The translations under genes were made by a program, and so were the position numbers. This document shows positions 22,974 to 33,844 of a stretch of 64,000 bases of DNA, piece after piece. Source of the stretch: Tetmemena sp. SeJ-2015 (Eukaryota; Ciliophora; Spirotrichea; Sporadotrichida; Oxytrichidae); assembly GCA_027382625.1 (NCBI GenBank), contig JAJKFJ010021722.1, positions 124,001 through 188,000 of the forward strand. The letters are read 5' to 3'. Every line of letters starts with the position of its first letter. The stretch's first letter is position 1. The notes beneath the pieces were generated by a model. That model had not been told where the DNA came from. It made no database searches and saw nothing but the letters and a program-made list of their open reading frames with translations.

Positions 22974-24416
22974 ATGTGGAAAATTCCATCGATTATTCTA
23001 GCTCTATCGCTATCCCTCAACACGTGTTAAGCACTATACGGCTCTAAATCTCCAGTAGTCAAGCTGACTAAAGACAACTTTAAGAAGCTTGTTATAGATT
23101 CAGATGAGCTCTGGTATGTGGAGTTCTTCGCTCCCTGGTGTGGTCACTGTAAGTAATTAGCCCCTGCTTGGGAAGAGGCTGCAGGAAGATTAAAGGGAGT
23201 TGTAAGAGTAGGAGCAGTTGACATGACTACAGATCAAGATGTTGGTTAACCATACGGTATCCAGGGTTTCCCTACCATTAAGTTCTTCGGCTTCAATAAG
23301 CAGAAGCCTCAAGACTACCAAAGTGGAAGAGATGCTGACACCTTAGTGAACTATGCTATTGATAAGGTTGGATCTGAAATCAGAAAGAGAGGAAAAGGTG
23401 GAGCCTCAAACGAAGGAAAGAAGGAATCTAAGAAGTCAGAGGGTAAACCTTCTGGTGGCTCCGACAAAGATGTTGTTGTCTTGGACTCTTCAAACTTTAA
23501 TGAGCTCGTCCTCGGATCTAAGGACGTATGGTTTGTTGAGTTTTACGCTCCTTGGTGCGGCCACTGCAAGAAACTCGAGCCAGAGTGGAATATAGCAGCA
23601 ACTAAGCTGAAGGGTTAAGCCAAATTTGGAAAGGTTGATGCAACTGTTGAGTAAAATCTTGCAAGTAGGTTTGGCGTGAAAGGATACCCCACCATTAAGT
23701 ACTGGGGATATGGAGAAGGAAAGAAAGACTCAAATGCAGAGGATTATAATGGACCAAGAGAAGCTGACGGTTTAGTTGCTGAGGCAAACAGATTAAAATG
23801 TTAGCTAATTCTAAATTTCCATTTATTACTGGAAAAGGCTGATATTGTCCCTGATATTCATGAAATCTTTAACCAGAAAGTTTACGATAACAACTGCAAC
23901 GGACAGAGAATTTGCATAGTCTCGTTCTTACCTAACATTTATGATTCAAACGCAAATGAGAGAAACCAGTAAATCGTATATCTAAAGCATATGAAATGAC
24001 TATTTTTATTAAAGTTTACATTCAGAGACTTTAAAATATTGCCAAGAAGAATAGAAATCATCCGTTCACTTTCTTCTGGCTGTAAGCAGGTGATCAACTA
24101 GATTTGGAGAGACAACTAAATCTTGGATTCGGTTTCCCAGCAGTAGTTGCAATTGCACCTGCAAAATCTAAGCTTAGCAATTATGAAGGGATCCCTTACT
24201 GAAGAGAAAGTTAACGATTTCTTGAGCGATCTTATTGGAGGTAGAGCCTCTCTTGAAGACCTTAAGACAAAGTTAGTTTTCAAAAAGGCAGATAAATGGG
24301 ATGGAAAAGACGCAGCTCCATTAGATGTAAGTAAAATTTTAAGCTTAAATTTTCAATAAACCATAAATATTCTCTTAAACTCTAATCATTAGGATGGATC
24401 CTCGGATGATTTATGA
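22974..24416 (+). CDS. PDIA6: Protein disulfide isomerase, P5/PDIA6 type
   Basis: ER oxidoreductase with a signal peptide ([20 protein letters not shown]), two thioredoxin domains each with APWCGHCK, and the P5-type C-terminal domain. ATG 22974; the last exon follows an intron at 24327-24392 and ends SSDDL at TGA 24414, so the retention signal would be a DDL-type variant of KDEL. Codon use is more GC-rich than in neighbouring genes, suggesting high expression. Three IESs are seen (23792-23824, 23959-24023 and probably 24149-24176). Its last coding bases overlap the end of the opposite-strand hydrolase gene. Confidence 0.92.
23792..23824. other. IES, pointer ATTA
   Basis: ATTA at 23792-23795 and 23825-23828. 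Frame-neutral 33 bp; removal gives [15 protein letters not shown], the expected PDI linker. Confidence 0.65.
23959..24023. other. IES, pointer AGAGA
   Basis: AGAGA at 23959-23963 and 24024-24028. Removal of 65 bp deletes a TGA and joins SNANER to [10 protein letters not shown] in PDI. Confidence 0.82.
24149..24176. other. Probable IES, pointer GCAATT
   Basis: GCAATT at 24149-24154 and 24177-24182. Removal of 28 bp gives [16 protein letters not shown] in PDI. A shorter alternative with pointer GCAA is also in frame. Confidence 0.55.
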
Positions 24417-27400
24417 ACAGCAAATGGGTTGTCTGATTCTAGATTGACATCTTCTACACCGTAGGCGAAGCGATCATCATCATTCTCCTCAGCTTATTCA
24501 GTTTGAGGCTATTCTTGAATGAATCCTGCATTAGTTAAGTGTAGTTCATAAATACTTCTCTCTTATTAACTATATTAGCCATTTTATAAGCATAGATAAG
24601 ATATTTTAATCAGCCATTATGTCCACATTAAAGCGGAATCAAGTAGCCAGTCTTTATTACAGATGGCTCTGTGAAATCTCTAAACATTATTGTCTCATCA
24701 TTTAAGCCCATCAAGTCTCTCTCATTTAGCCTTCTCGTATTGCCTATGTTTTTATTGGCTTCTTCATCTTCACTGTCCTCAGCCTCTTCTCTTATTTTTG
24801 ATAGACCTTTATTTAGGACTTTCATCTCTATTGATTTAGCATTTGAGTTAAAGTCACTTTTGTAGTCACTTTCGCTTTTAATTTCCTCCTCTAAAGTATT
24901 CAATCTTTCAGAGATCACAGACCTTGGGCTTCCAGTATATTCTGTATCTCCGCAATTCGATCTTGAATCCTTATCAGCTAGATTCTAATGCTTTTTGCCC
25001 AAAAAGTTTTCTATCTTCTAGAAATAGAAGTCAATTATCTCTAGCTTAGTGAGAATATTTTTGATCATGTTTCCTTGCACAAGTAAGAAATTTCTCTTCT
25101 AAGTGATGACGGTCCTCATATGCTTTCTGTATTCATGAAGCTTAGTCTACAAAGTAAAATTAAAGGTGAGTTTTGAATTCTTACGAATGATTGTGCTCTA
25201 GTCAATTAGATATCATAGCTTGAGACATTTAATGGATAATAACTTCCCCACACATCCAGGTTAATGATCCAGTTTCTGAAACTTTGCTGTCTAAATTTGA
25301 CTCTTTCTTGGAAGAGGTCTAATAATGTCCATCCAGCCGCATCTAACTTTTGAATTTGCTTATAGAAAGTAATGAGCAGCTCAACATATTCAGCGAAGTC
25401 AGTGTCTTAATCCTCTCTCTTAATTTCTTAACCTTTACTCCTTTTCTTTGAGAACCTACGCTTTGGCAACTTTTTTCCTTAAAGGATGCTGTCTCTCCTT
25501 GATTTTGATCCTGAAGTTTTAAGACTAGATGCGTTTGGAGATAAGACACTCCTGTTTGTGCTGCTGTCCAGCTCAGTCAGTAAATAACTATGTTCTATTT
25601 CGCTACTCCCAGATCTTTAAGACCCTGGTGGCTTAGTCATTTCATCCATAGTAGCTGAGTGTGTCGTGAGGTATTAATGAGAGGGGGAAGATTGGGTTGC
25701 CGAGTTAAATTTTTCATCAATTGAAGAGGATAAGTTTAGATGTCTCTCTCCGTGAATTATCTTCCTTAGTTTCTTGTTCTTCAAATCAAGATCAAGCACA
25801 AGTTAAAAGACATCATTCAGATTGGAGTAGAGGATTATTGTTTCATGTTTATTCAGAATATGATAGAAATAAGAATGGAATAATACTGTATGATAGTACT
25901 CGCTAATATCCTTGATCTTCTTGTGTTTGAACTTAAAAATTAAACTGTTCCTTCTTAACAGGATTGTTGATTGATAAGGCCTTCTCCATCTATCTATTTT
26001 TCAGTTCATTCTGAATCTAAAACGTAAATGATAAATACTAAAGCTAGACTTACAATTCTAAGGGAGATTCCAGTCTTCAAAGAGCAATTTTCACTAATGA
26101 CAGTATCAGCAGGATCTTGTCCTAATACTTTATAACAGTTTGCAAAAAGAAAGTCTCTTGTGCTGTCTGTTTCCTTCCAGAGAGTGAAAAATTTCATAGA
26201 CCACATTGCCCATGAACCCATGCTATAAACCGGCACTTGATCAAGCTGGCAGAATGTTCTATCTGCAAACATAAAGTCAACCAGTCCTTTTCTTCCCAAA
26301 TAGCATGCAACCATTCCTCCCATAGAAAGGCCATGTGCTCCAATCTTTGTCCCTGGGTATTAAGACTTTAAGTACTGAGCAACTATTTTGGCATCCTCTT
26401 TAACGTTCTATAGTAAGTTTAATAAAACATCTTAAATATACTTTAGGAGTAGGAAGGCCACTTTGTGAAAATCCAAATCCTCTGTAGTTCCAAACGAAAA
26501 CATTTATTCCTAGGTTCACATAGTAGTCAAGCCAATCAGATTGATACTAAAATATTTCTGCACTTCCAGCATTAGGATTACATATTATCATTGTTGGATA
26601 GGAATTTTTAAAAGAAGGCATTTCATCAGACTCATCAGAGCTTTGATTTTGAGAATAAGAATACTCCTCTTGAAAAATAGCTTGATAACATGGAATGAAA
26701 TATGCTTGAATCTCTTTTCGATCTTTGCTTTTCAGTACAACTTCTCTTGCCTTGAATCTTATTTTAAGTTCTACCTTTAGCTGTTCCAAAGTTCCGAAAG
26801 TCTTTTAATTGAAAAACTTTCTCATTTCATCCTCATAAATAAAAATCATTCTTTAAATAGGATAAGCAGCTATGATTAATCCTTGAAATTGGTCTTGGAT
26901 AATTGGAGATGCAGACTTCCTTCAATATGATTGAGTGTGTCTATGAGCTTAGGGATTTTTTTCTTTTTCTATTGAAAGCTAAATGCAGCAGTGACTGATA
27001 AAACTGCATCCTGAATTTACAACTGAAGTTCTGAGAAGTCCCAGAGAGTGTATTCGAAATTAGCATATGAAATTTTGGTCTCCATTAGCCTTTTTTTAAG
27101 GTCAAGCATTTGGTCTAAGAATGTTTCTTGGTCTTGGTAAATAGTGAGATTACTCTCCCTTTGAGCGTTGATAAAATCAAATAAGTGAAATGGATCGTGG
27201 GTTGTAGAAATAAGATCAAAACCCAATTCTTAATAATCTATGTGAGCAAGAGCCTAATGGTTAAAGATCTCTAATTGGCTGATTCTGATTAACTCTAATA
27301 TTGATTGGTGTTTAATATTTAATTTAGAGATATAATTAAAACTCTAATGTTTAATTGGATTTTGCTCTAGAGATCAGTGATTAACCAATGGGGTGTCTTT

Positions 27401-28010
27401 ATTTAATTAAAACCTAATCTTTTCCTATTTAATATCTAAAAATTATCACCCCTTACTTTTTTCTAGAAGCCAGAGAATATATTGGTAGATGATCATTTTT
27501 GCAAATAACTTAAGCTTAATCTTATTTCTACAACCCACGATCCAATTCACTTATTTGATTTTAGAAGCCTCTGTGGATTTGATTAGTGATACTACCTTTT
27601 TCAAAGCTAGAGAAGAAGTTTAATTATTCAGAGAGAAGAAGGGAAATATTTATTTACTTACATGCTGATAGCATATCTGTGTCCTCTGTGTCATAAGGCT
27701 ATATATTCTGCCCTTTTTAAATGTAGTTTTTCAAGTAGATTATAGATCGAAGCGCTTGTTATCCCATGCTTTTGCAAAATTGGAACTCAATCTATCGCTT
27801 AAAAAGACCGAAGCAACCAGGGAAAGCCATGTAAGTCACAGCTCTCCTCATCAAGCGATAGTAGCTAATCAAGATCAAGGCGAGTGAAACTGATCCAGGA
27901 AGAGCGAATTTAAGCACCCAATAAAAAAAGGAGTTCACTAAGAGAAACACAGAAAGCAGTATTACTAAAATAGAAATTAAAAGAGAGTGAGCTTTTACAA
28001 AGAATGAATA
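24386..28010 (-). CDS. Membrane-anchored alpha/beta hydrolase with long C-terminal extension
   Basis: Two hydrophobic helices come first (SILVILLSVFLLVN and PGSVSLALILISYY, about 27990-27850), then a helical domain, then the hydrolase core: ICNPNAGSAEIF, NVFVWNYRGFGFS, the nucleophile elbow GAHGLSMGGMVACYLG, LGQDPADTVI (acidic residue) and IIHGERHLNL (candidate catalytic His). The frame then runs straight through SQYLTTHSATMDEMTK into a helical extension of about 350 residues, ending at TGA 24386-24388. A GT-AG intron (26017-26053) and an IES (26398-26440) are clear. The true start and the joins around 27230-27680 are unresolved because a foldback repeat lies there. Substrate unknown. Confidence 0.78.
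26398..26440. other. IES, pointer CTTTA
   Basis: CTTTA at 26398-26402 and 26441-26445. Removal of 43 bp joins SGLPTPK to EDAKIVAQYLKS upstream of the hydrolase nucleophile elbow. Confidence 0.8.
27173..27563. repeat. Foldback: 47-bp imperfect inverted repeat with about 300-bp spacer
   Basis: Plus-strand 27173-27219 and the reverse complement of about 27517-27563 match at 45 of 47 positions (core TGGATCGTGGGTTG). The minus-strand reading of the first arm is hydrolase coding sequence (LISTTHDPFHLFDF); the second arm carries nearly the same peptide on the plus strand. The spacer is AT-rich and itself partly self-complementary. Confidence 0.8.
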
Positions 28011-28374
28011 AACTGCAAGCCTTTTATCTTGTTGTCAGGGGCTTTTCTTACTAGTCTGAATTTTGTTCCATTGCCTAATATTAATCTATAATTTGGATGA
28101 GAATAAAAATCTATTTTTATGCTTACAATTTCAGGTACCTTTATGAAATTTTGATTCGAATTAAATAAATGGCCTTGAATTAGTTCTTTTTTAGTCAAAA
28201 TTTATGCAAAAACTTAAAAGCTCCCTATCAAGAAAATAAAAAAATATCCTTATAAAAAGTTATATTAATACAAGACGTTTAATATTGCTTAAAATAAGTA
28301 AATTACCTTTATAATTTAAATTACAAATATTAAATTTAAGTTTTAACATCAACTCGATTAATATTTTATTAAAG

Positions 28375-29755
28375 ATGATTAAAGTACTTTGCACAGTGTT
28401 TGCTCTCTTATTTCACACGTGTGTTGGTTTCTATGGGGATGGGTCTGAAGTTGCAAATCTCACTACTGAGAATTTCGAAAGGTTAGTTTTGAACTCTTCC
28501 TAGCCCTGGCTGGTTAAATTCTACGCTCCTTGGAGTGGCCATTGCAAGCATTTAGCTATTGAATGGGAAAAGGCCTCGAGGCTGCTGAAAGGAGTGGTAA
28601 ACTTTGGCTCTATCTCAATGACCACAGATGAGGAATTATGCAGTCGCTATAATATTAGAGGCTACCCTTCTATTCGTTTCTTTGGTCTTGATGATGCTAA
28701 ATTAAACCCAGAAGAATATAACGGGGAAAGAAAAGCTGAACTTATTCAAAAGTTTGCCATTGAAAGAGTTTAAGAACAACTTTTAAAGAGGCTTGAAACC
28801 AAGCATTAAGTATACTAGACAAAGAGAAGCACAGAGACAGGTTTTGCAGAATCTAAAGATTAGGGCATAATAGTTTACTTGACAGATACAAACTTCGATG
28901 AACTCGTTATGAAGAGCAAGGAAATGTGGTTCATTTACTGTTGTACTGCCTGGTCTTCAAAGTGTCAGGAGCATGAAGAGGATTTCAGATAAATAGCTAT
29001 TAGAAATAGAGGGAAGGCATATTTTGGATTTGCAGATGTCTTTCTATGGGAAGATCTTAAGGAAAGACTCAAAGGCCATTACTATCCTGTAATTAAAAAC
29101 TGGGGTCTCGATTAGAATAATTTAAAAACTATTTATCCTTTTATTAGCAAAAGACTGAAGAGAATGTCATGACTATATACTCTGGCAGTAATGGAAAGTT
29201 CGATGAGGAGATAGATAGAAAAATTGGCATTCTATCTTATAAATTATAAAAGTTCTATATATCTTATAGACTTAATCCAAGACTCTACGAGTTCAATTCT
29301 ACTGGAGATTTCAAATCATTCTGCTTAGAACTAAGGACATGCGTTGTCTCTATTTTACCCTAAGATGCAAAATCTGCTGACAAATATACCTTATTTTTTA
29401 AGTTAAAATTTAATTTATCGCCCTAATTTTTTAGAAGAAATTGATTGAAAGAGTAGCTTCTTAGCACAAAGATAAAATGATAAACTTCGCTTTTGGAAAG
29501 CAAGAGCATTTAAAGGAGCTGTATCAGATATTTGCTCTTATTGAGAATTCGCCTTACATCATTATTGCTGATCCTTAGAGCAAGTAGTATTTGACTTCTC
29601 TAACTGATAAATTCTTCTCTGAGGAAGCTCAAGAACGCTTCATGAATGGAGTCATTCTTAAGAAGTTAGATTTTGATCACTCACTTGAGCCTATTCTTTA
29701 AAAACTAGCCACTATCAATCCAATAAAGAAGGATATGCTTAAAACAGAATTATGA
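28375..29755 (+). CDS. PDI-like protein with both CxxC sites lost
   Basis: Secretory thioredoxin-fold protein: signal peptide MIKVLCTVFALLFHTCVGFYG, first thioredoxin domain with FYAPWSGHCKHLA (CGHC changed to SGHC), second with CCTAWSSKCQEHE (no CxxC), and a C-terminal domain. It ends MLKTEL at TGA 29753, a KDEL-like ER retention signal. Two IESs (29111-29142, 29400-29434) are removed in frame. The layout equals the PDIA6-type gene at 22974, so it is probably a diverged paralog working as a chaperone or as a one-cysteine exchange protein; the function is inferred. Confidence 0.87.
29111..29142. other. IES, pointer ATTAG
   Basis: ATTAG at 29111-29115 and 29143-29147. Removal of 32 bp deletes a TGA and joins NWGLDQ to QKTEENVMTIYSG. 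Confidence 0.82.
29400..29434. other. IES, pointer AAG
   Basis: AAG at 29400-29402 and 29435-29437. Removal of 35 bp joins DKYTLFFK to KLIERVASQ; the GT-AG alternative gives a stop. Confidence 0.7.
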
Positions 29756-30140
29756 TTTATTGCTTCTATCTAATCTAAAGTAAAGATTTGCTTTACTGCT
29801 CAGTATAGAAGTTCATTTTAAGGGTTCTGATAAATTTTATTATCTTTAATATTAATGATTGAGAAATGATGGGAATAAAAATCTTTAAGAAGGAAAACTC
29901 TAAATATCTCAACCTCCTCCTTTTAATGACGAATTAATATTTTATAATTGGTAGTCATGAGTACACTATACTTAGCTGCATGAGGGAAGTGCTAGCTAAG
30001 ATTATCTTAAGTTGCGTGAGTTTGAATGAGTGATTAGGTTTTAAAGAGTTAAGTGCATTTATTTATAGCAAAGTTACAAACAGAGGAGTGGAAACTTCCT
30101 CTTTACCAATTGAATGAGCGTTGCATGTAACTCATATGTG
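29756..30140. other. Intergenic DNA, nothing recognised
   Basis: AT-rich sequence between the PDI-like stop and the minus-strand gene that ends near 30150. No open frame with conserved content was seen. Confidence 0.5.
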
Positions 30141-30147
30141 CACTAAC

Positions 30148-30985
30148 TCCACTTAATTTCTCATCAAACTACCAACTGCAACCTATATAACATCATAGAC
30201 AGAAAGCCTGGATCATCTCCTTCAATTCTTGCAGATTTATCTATCATCATACAAATATGGAAAATTCATATAGAATATAAGGTTTTTATTGACTATCGGA
30301 AGGATTATTAAATGCCTATTCTTACCTGAGATAGGATCATGTTATTAACTTTTGCGTTAAGCGCATGCTTTATGCATCCCTTAACTGCAGTGACTGCTTT
30401 TGCGTGATTTTCCATCTAAATTAAAAATTATTAAGCTTCAGGATAAAATAGTGGACTATTAAGGGACGATTTCAGACCTCAGCAAGTGGTCACAAAGGGA
30501 ATCCACAGTAACTTTATAAGATATAAGTGAATAAAATATTTAAACTTATTAAGGGATAGTCATGTTGAAAATTACCTTTTGGAAGTACATGAGTGGCTCG
30601 ATGAGCTGTAGTTCAAGCTAATGCTGGTAATATTCCACATAGTAATCGCATTTTATAAAGCACATAATGTGAGTTTATTTCACATAGTAAAGAGTTAGGT
30701 TTTCCGCAGTGATTTTCAATGAGTCATCTTATTCAGGGTTATTATGAGATTCATCTCCGAACCCCTCTGGTAAAATCTCATCAAGTAAATGCTCTGCCAA
30801 ACTCTGATCTCCACAAATTGAATTGAAAGTTTTCATTCATTCAATAAAAATGTGTGCAAACCCATTTCTCACCTACTGCATATTTTAGACTCCTTTAAAG
30901 ACCATATCAAATGTTTTCTAGATGTCTGGCACTTGGTTTAGGAATTAGCTGAAGCTCTGGAGTTAATCTTTCAACTGTACTTAAA
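30148..30985 (-). CDS. Unrecognised small protein (helical)
   Basis: Minus-strand reading from an intron acceptor near 30985 gives LKDQLQSFSQFLNQVPD, FDMVFKGVQNMQQVRNGFAH, SLAEHLLDEILPEGFGDES and YYVEYYQHQLELQLIEPLMY, then MENHAKAVTAVKGCIKHAL and, after an intron (about 30242-30326), a tail DDPGFLSMMLYRLQLVV to TGA near 30148. The composition is amphipathic-helical. I do not recognise the family. In-frame TGAs near 30838 and 30450 imply IESs that I could not delimit, and the first exon was not found. Confidence 0.5.
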
Positions 30986-30989
30986 TAAA

Positions 30990-31800
30990 ATAAAATTCAA
31001 TTCGGGGCCTTTTTTGGTCAGTACTTTTTATAAAAATATGACTGATCTTACAGCCTTAAAATCAGAAAAACGGCAATTTCTTATAGCCCAAGTAGAAATC
31101 CAAAAAGTCTAAACCTTACTCATATTCTTAAATTTAAAGGAAATTATCTTAAGATTGCAGGTAGAGAAGGAAAATTAATCTTTAAGACGACATTATTAAA
31201 AAACTAAATATATTTTTAATATATGGTATTAAATAAATATAACTCAATAAAAAAGATAGATCAAGATGTTAATTTTTAAAGAATTAGGCTTTAATGCATG
31301 CTCTAGAATAAGAAGAGAATCCTAAATCGCTTATATATAAGTTTAGATATCTATGAGTTAATTTTAAATTTATTAAGGCATTTAATTTATTTAAATTTTC
31401 TTTCCATTTGTTTAAAATTACATTTTTAAAATAAAATTTCTTTCTATGTTCTTCCAAATTCTCTAAATATAAAAATATGAGTAGGTTAGACTCTTTGGAT
31501 TTGAATTTGGACTAAAGAATTGTTGATTTTGGCTGATTTTAGGTTAGATAATGATTTATAATTTTTTCATGAAAAAAGTGGATGACGAGTAAAGGCCCCC
31601 CCCCTCAATTTCTTTTGTGATCTGTACTTATCTCTATAAAATAATGAGCTGATCTTAAATGCGATTAAAATGAGGTTTTTAATTTAAGACATATCTTTCT
31701 CTATCCCCTTACGTAGAAGAGCTCAATAAATTAGACTATGCGAGGATCCCTCCTAGCTCGGTTGTTGTTTTGGATTGACGAGTTTAAATAAAAAAAATAA
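30990..31800. other. AT-rich interval
   Basis: Mostly noncoding. A short plus-strand frame (31038-31200, MTDLTALKSEKRQFLIAQVE) looks coding-like but is isolated. The region also has a run of nine C near 31596. The pseudokinase frame stays open below 31800 to about 31612, so its end is uncertain. Confidence 0.4.
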
Positions 31801-33840
31801 TATTATTTCAAGTTGTAAAGTAGATTAGTGAAGAATTGATGGTTTACTGCATCCATAGCGTCTATTCGCTCTAGTGGCTCGTACTGCAGCATTTCGTAGA
31901 TGAGATTTTTAGCATCAGTCATGCCGTCCCACTCTCGCCCATGAAAGTTGAACTCTGATATTTCAAAAGATATCTACTTTCAAGATAAATGACAATTAGG
32001 TAACTCTGACTTGTTTATCTTTTCTAGAAGTTCTTCATTTGTTTTTCCTTCGAAGGGTGGACTACCACAGATGAGTACATAGAGTAACACTCCCGCACTC
32101 CAAATGTCGGCTTATTTACTTGCGTGGGAATCAGTTTCTAACTACCCTGAGATTCTCTCTGGAGCCATGAAATAAATCTTTATATCATGCATTCATTGAA
32201 TCATGATCTCTTATAATCTTGAAATAAAGCTATAATTTAATATTGAGGGAGGAGGTTTATAATAATATTTACTACTTACCGAAGAAATGGGACTCGTGCT
32301 GAGGTTTTTATAACGAAAGCCGCTGGCCTGACAAAAGTTTTAAAGCAAGAGGTGAGGCCTAGTCATTACATTTGTATGCTAACTTAGAGTGTCAGAGATA
32401 TCGTCAGCACAAAGAATATTCGAGGGACAGATTTCCTTGTGTGAAAGTCCACGTGAGTGGATGAATTAATTTACAGTTAACTATTTCAACTTAAACTATC
32501 TATATTTGAATTAGATAGAATGAAGTAACTCCTTCATGAGAACAGCTATTTAATACTCATTCGGTGTTTCCTTCTGACTAATTATGCTCTCAATGATATT
32601 TTAAGGGAGTCCTCCCGAGTTATTTCTATCAGATATTGAGGTCTTGCTTAAGAAAATCCAGTGATTATTGCTCTTAGAAAAATTCTTGAAGCTTCATAAT
32701 ATTCGGATGGTCCATTAAAAATTAATCTCTCTAATTTTTCCATCTAGTACAACTCCTAGAGCCCCTTGATGTTAGCTTTCTTTTCGCGGTTGTGAAACTT
32801 TGAGCGCTTAACGATTCTCAGAATAGCTCTCTTTTCATTTCCAGGTGTGCCTTTAGGATCCGAATCTATAAGCTTTACAAGTCTCGTTTCCTAGAAAATA
32901 CCTAAATATAGATAAGTAACAATCTTTAAACTGAATAAACTTTTTCTTATAAGGTTAAAAATGAAAAATTACTAAAGCTCAAGAGTCTTAGAGATTGATA
33001 TTCAAAGCTCACGCATTTTGGACCCGAGGTATTTAAAAGGTCTACGTTCTAAGGTAAGCTAAGAAACTAAAAGCAGTTAGCGTAAACGAGTCCCGAGTTT
33101 GATGTTGCGTCCGACTGCTAATAATTTTTCAAAGTTAAATTTTGTAGCCTCTTCACTCTTATACCTATAAAAATATCATACTTTTTAAAATATTTAGTAA
33201 CCATGAGTAGAAATATTATTTTCGGACATTCCAAGACCTAAATTCATCATATGCTTCATGGCGGGTCCAATCAGAGAACTTCTTAAACCAAAAATAAAAA
33301 AGCAAATGCATTCTTTGCGCCGGGTTGTCATCATTGTTGCAAGACTGTTAAAGCGGCGAGCCAAGAAGATTTTTCAGCTAATAGTCATCTTTTTTATCTG
33401 TGACGCTACCTCTAAGGAAGCTACCTCCTTGAAATTTAGCGTCATCTTCATTTTTCACAAAGTCTTAAGGGTCAATCATCAAAATTGTGAAATGATGAAG
33501 AAAAGAATGCTTGTTAATTCATAATTGGTTGAATATTAGGGAGACTTGATCTCTTCATTGTTGGAAAGTTTGACTTTTTGCGGGGTTTGTTGCTTGAGAA
33601 GCTTACAACATTTTGGGAATCAATACATACCAACTGCTGATAAATTTAATGAATTAGTGATAGAGTTTTTAAAAAAGAATGATTAGTTTGTTTCCTATGA
33701 GACCTAACAGGGGGGAAGAATGGTAATGGCTCATCATGTTGAGATGATTCAATCAAGTCGAGCTTAATATGTCCACTGATCCTTTTACTACGGTCCTTTT
33801 CAGATTTCCGTTTCTTTTCCTCTTCTAGAATCCCTTTCAT
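31800..33840 (-). CDS. CAMK/CDPK-like pseudokinase
   Basis: A disordered basic N-terminus starts MKGILEEEKKRKSEKDRSKR (ATG about 33840). A kinase fold follows: LYQMDHPNIMKLQEFF (alpha-C/beta-4), VLMKELLHSIQFIHSRGLSHKEICPSNIL (catalytic-loop region), MAPERIS (APE), then ADIWSAGVLLYVLICGSPPF and ERIDAMDAVNHQFF, as in CDPKs. The key residues are missing: the beta-3 region reads RAILRIVKR with no AxK, HRD reads HKE, and no DFG is found where NFCQASGF stands. It is therefore probably catalytically dead and a scaffold or allosteric regulator. IESs: 32462-32506 and 32711-32738; an insert near 32200-32290 is also present. The stop is not fixed. Confidence 0.75.
32462..32506. other. IES, pointer TGAATTA
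   Basis: TGAATTA at 32462-32468 and 32507-32513. Removal of 45 bp joins KELLHSIQF to IHSRGLSHKE on the minus strand, giving the kinase catalytic-loop region. Confidence 0.82.
32711..32738. other. IES, pointer TCCAT
   Basis: TCCAT at 32711-32715 and 32739-32743. Removal of 28 bp gives QELYQMDHPNIMKL on the minus strand. Confidence 0.8.
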
Positions 33841-33844
33841 ATAT

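Noticed and set aside
31590..31606. Run of nine C as a possible telomere relic
   Set aside because: It lacks the C4A4 alternation; it is only a homopolymer.
33196..33470. Plus-strand thioredoxin-like reading with AFFAPGCHHCCKTV
   Set aside because: The same bases on the minus strand read as the kinase N-terminal region (FVKNEDDAKFQGGSFLRGSV), continuous with flanking sequence; the CxxC likeness is antisense coincidence and the frame stops at once.
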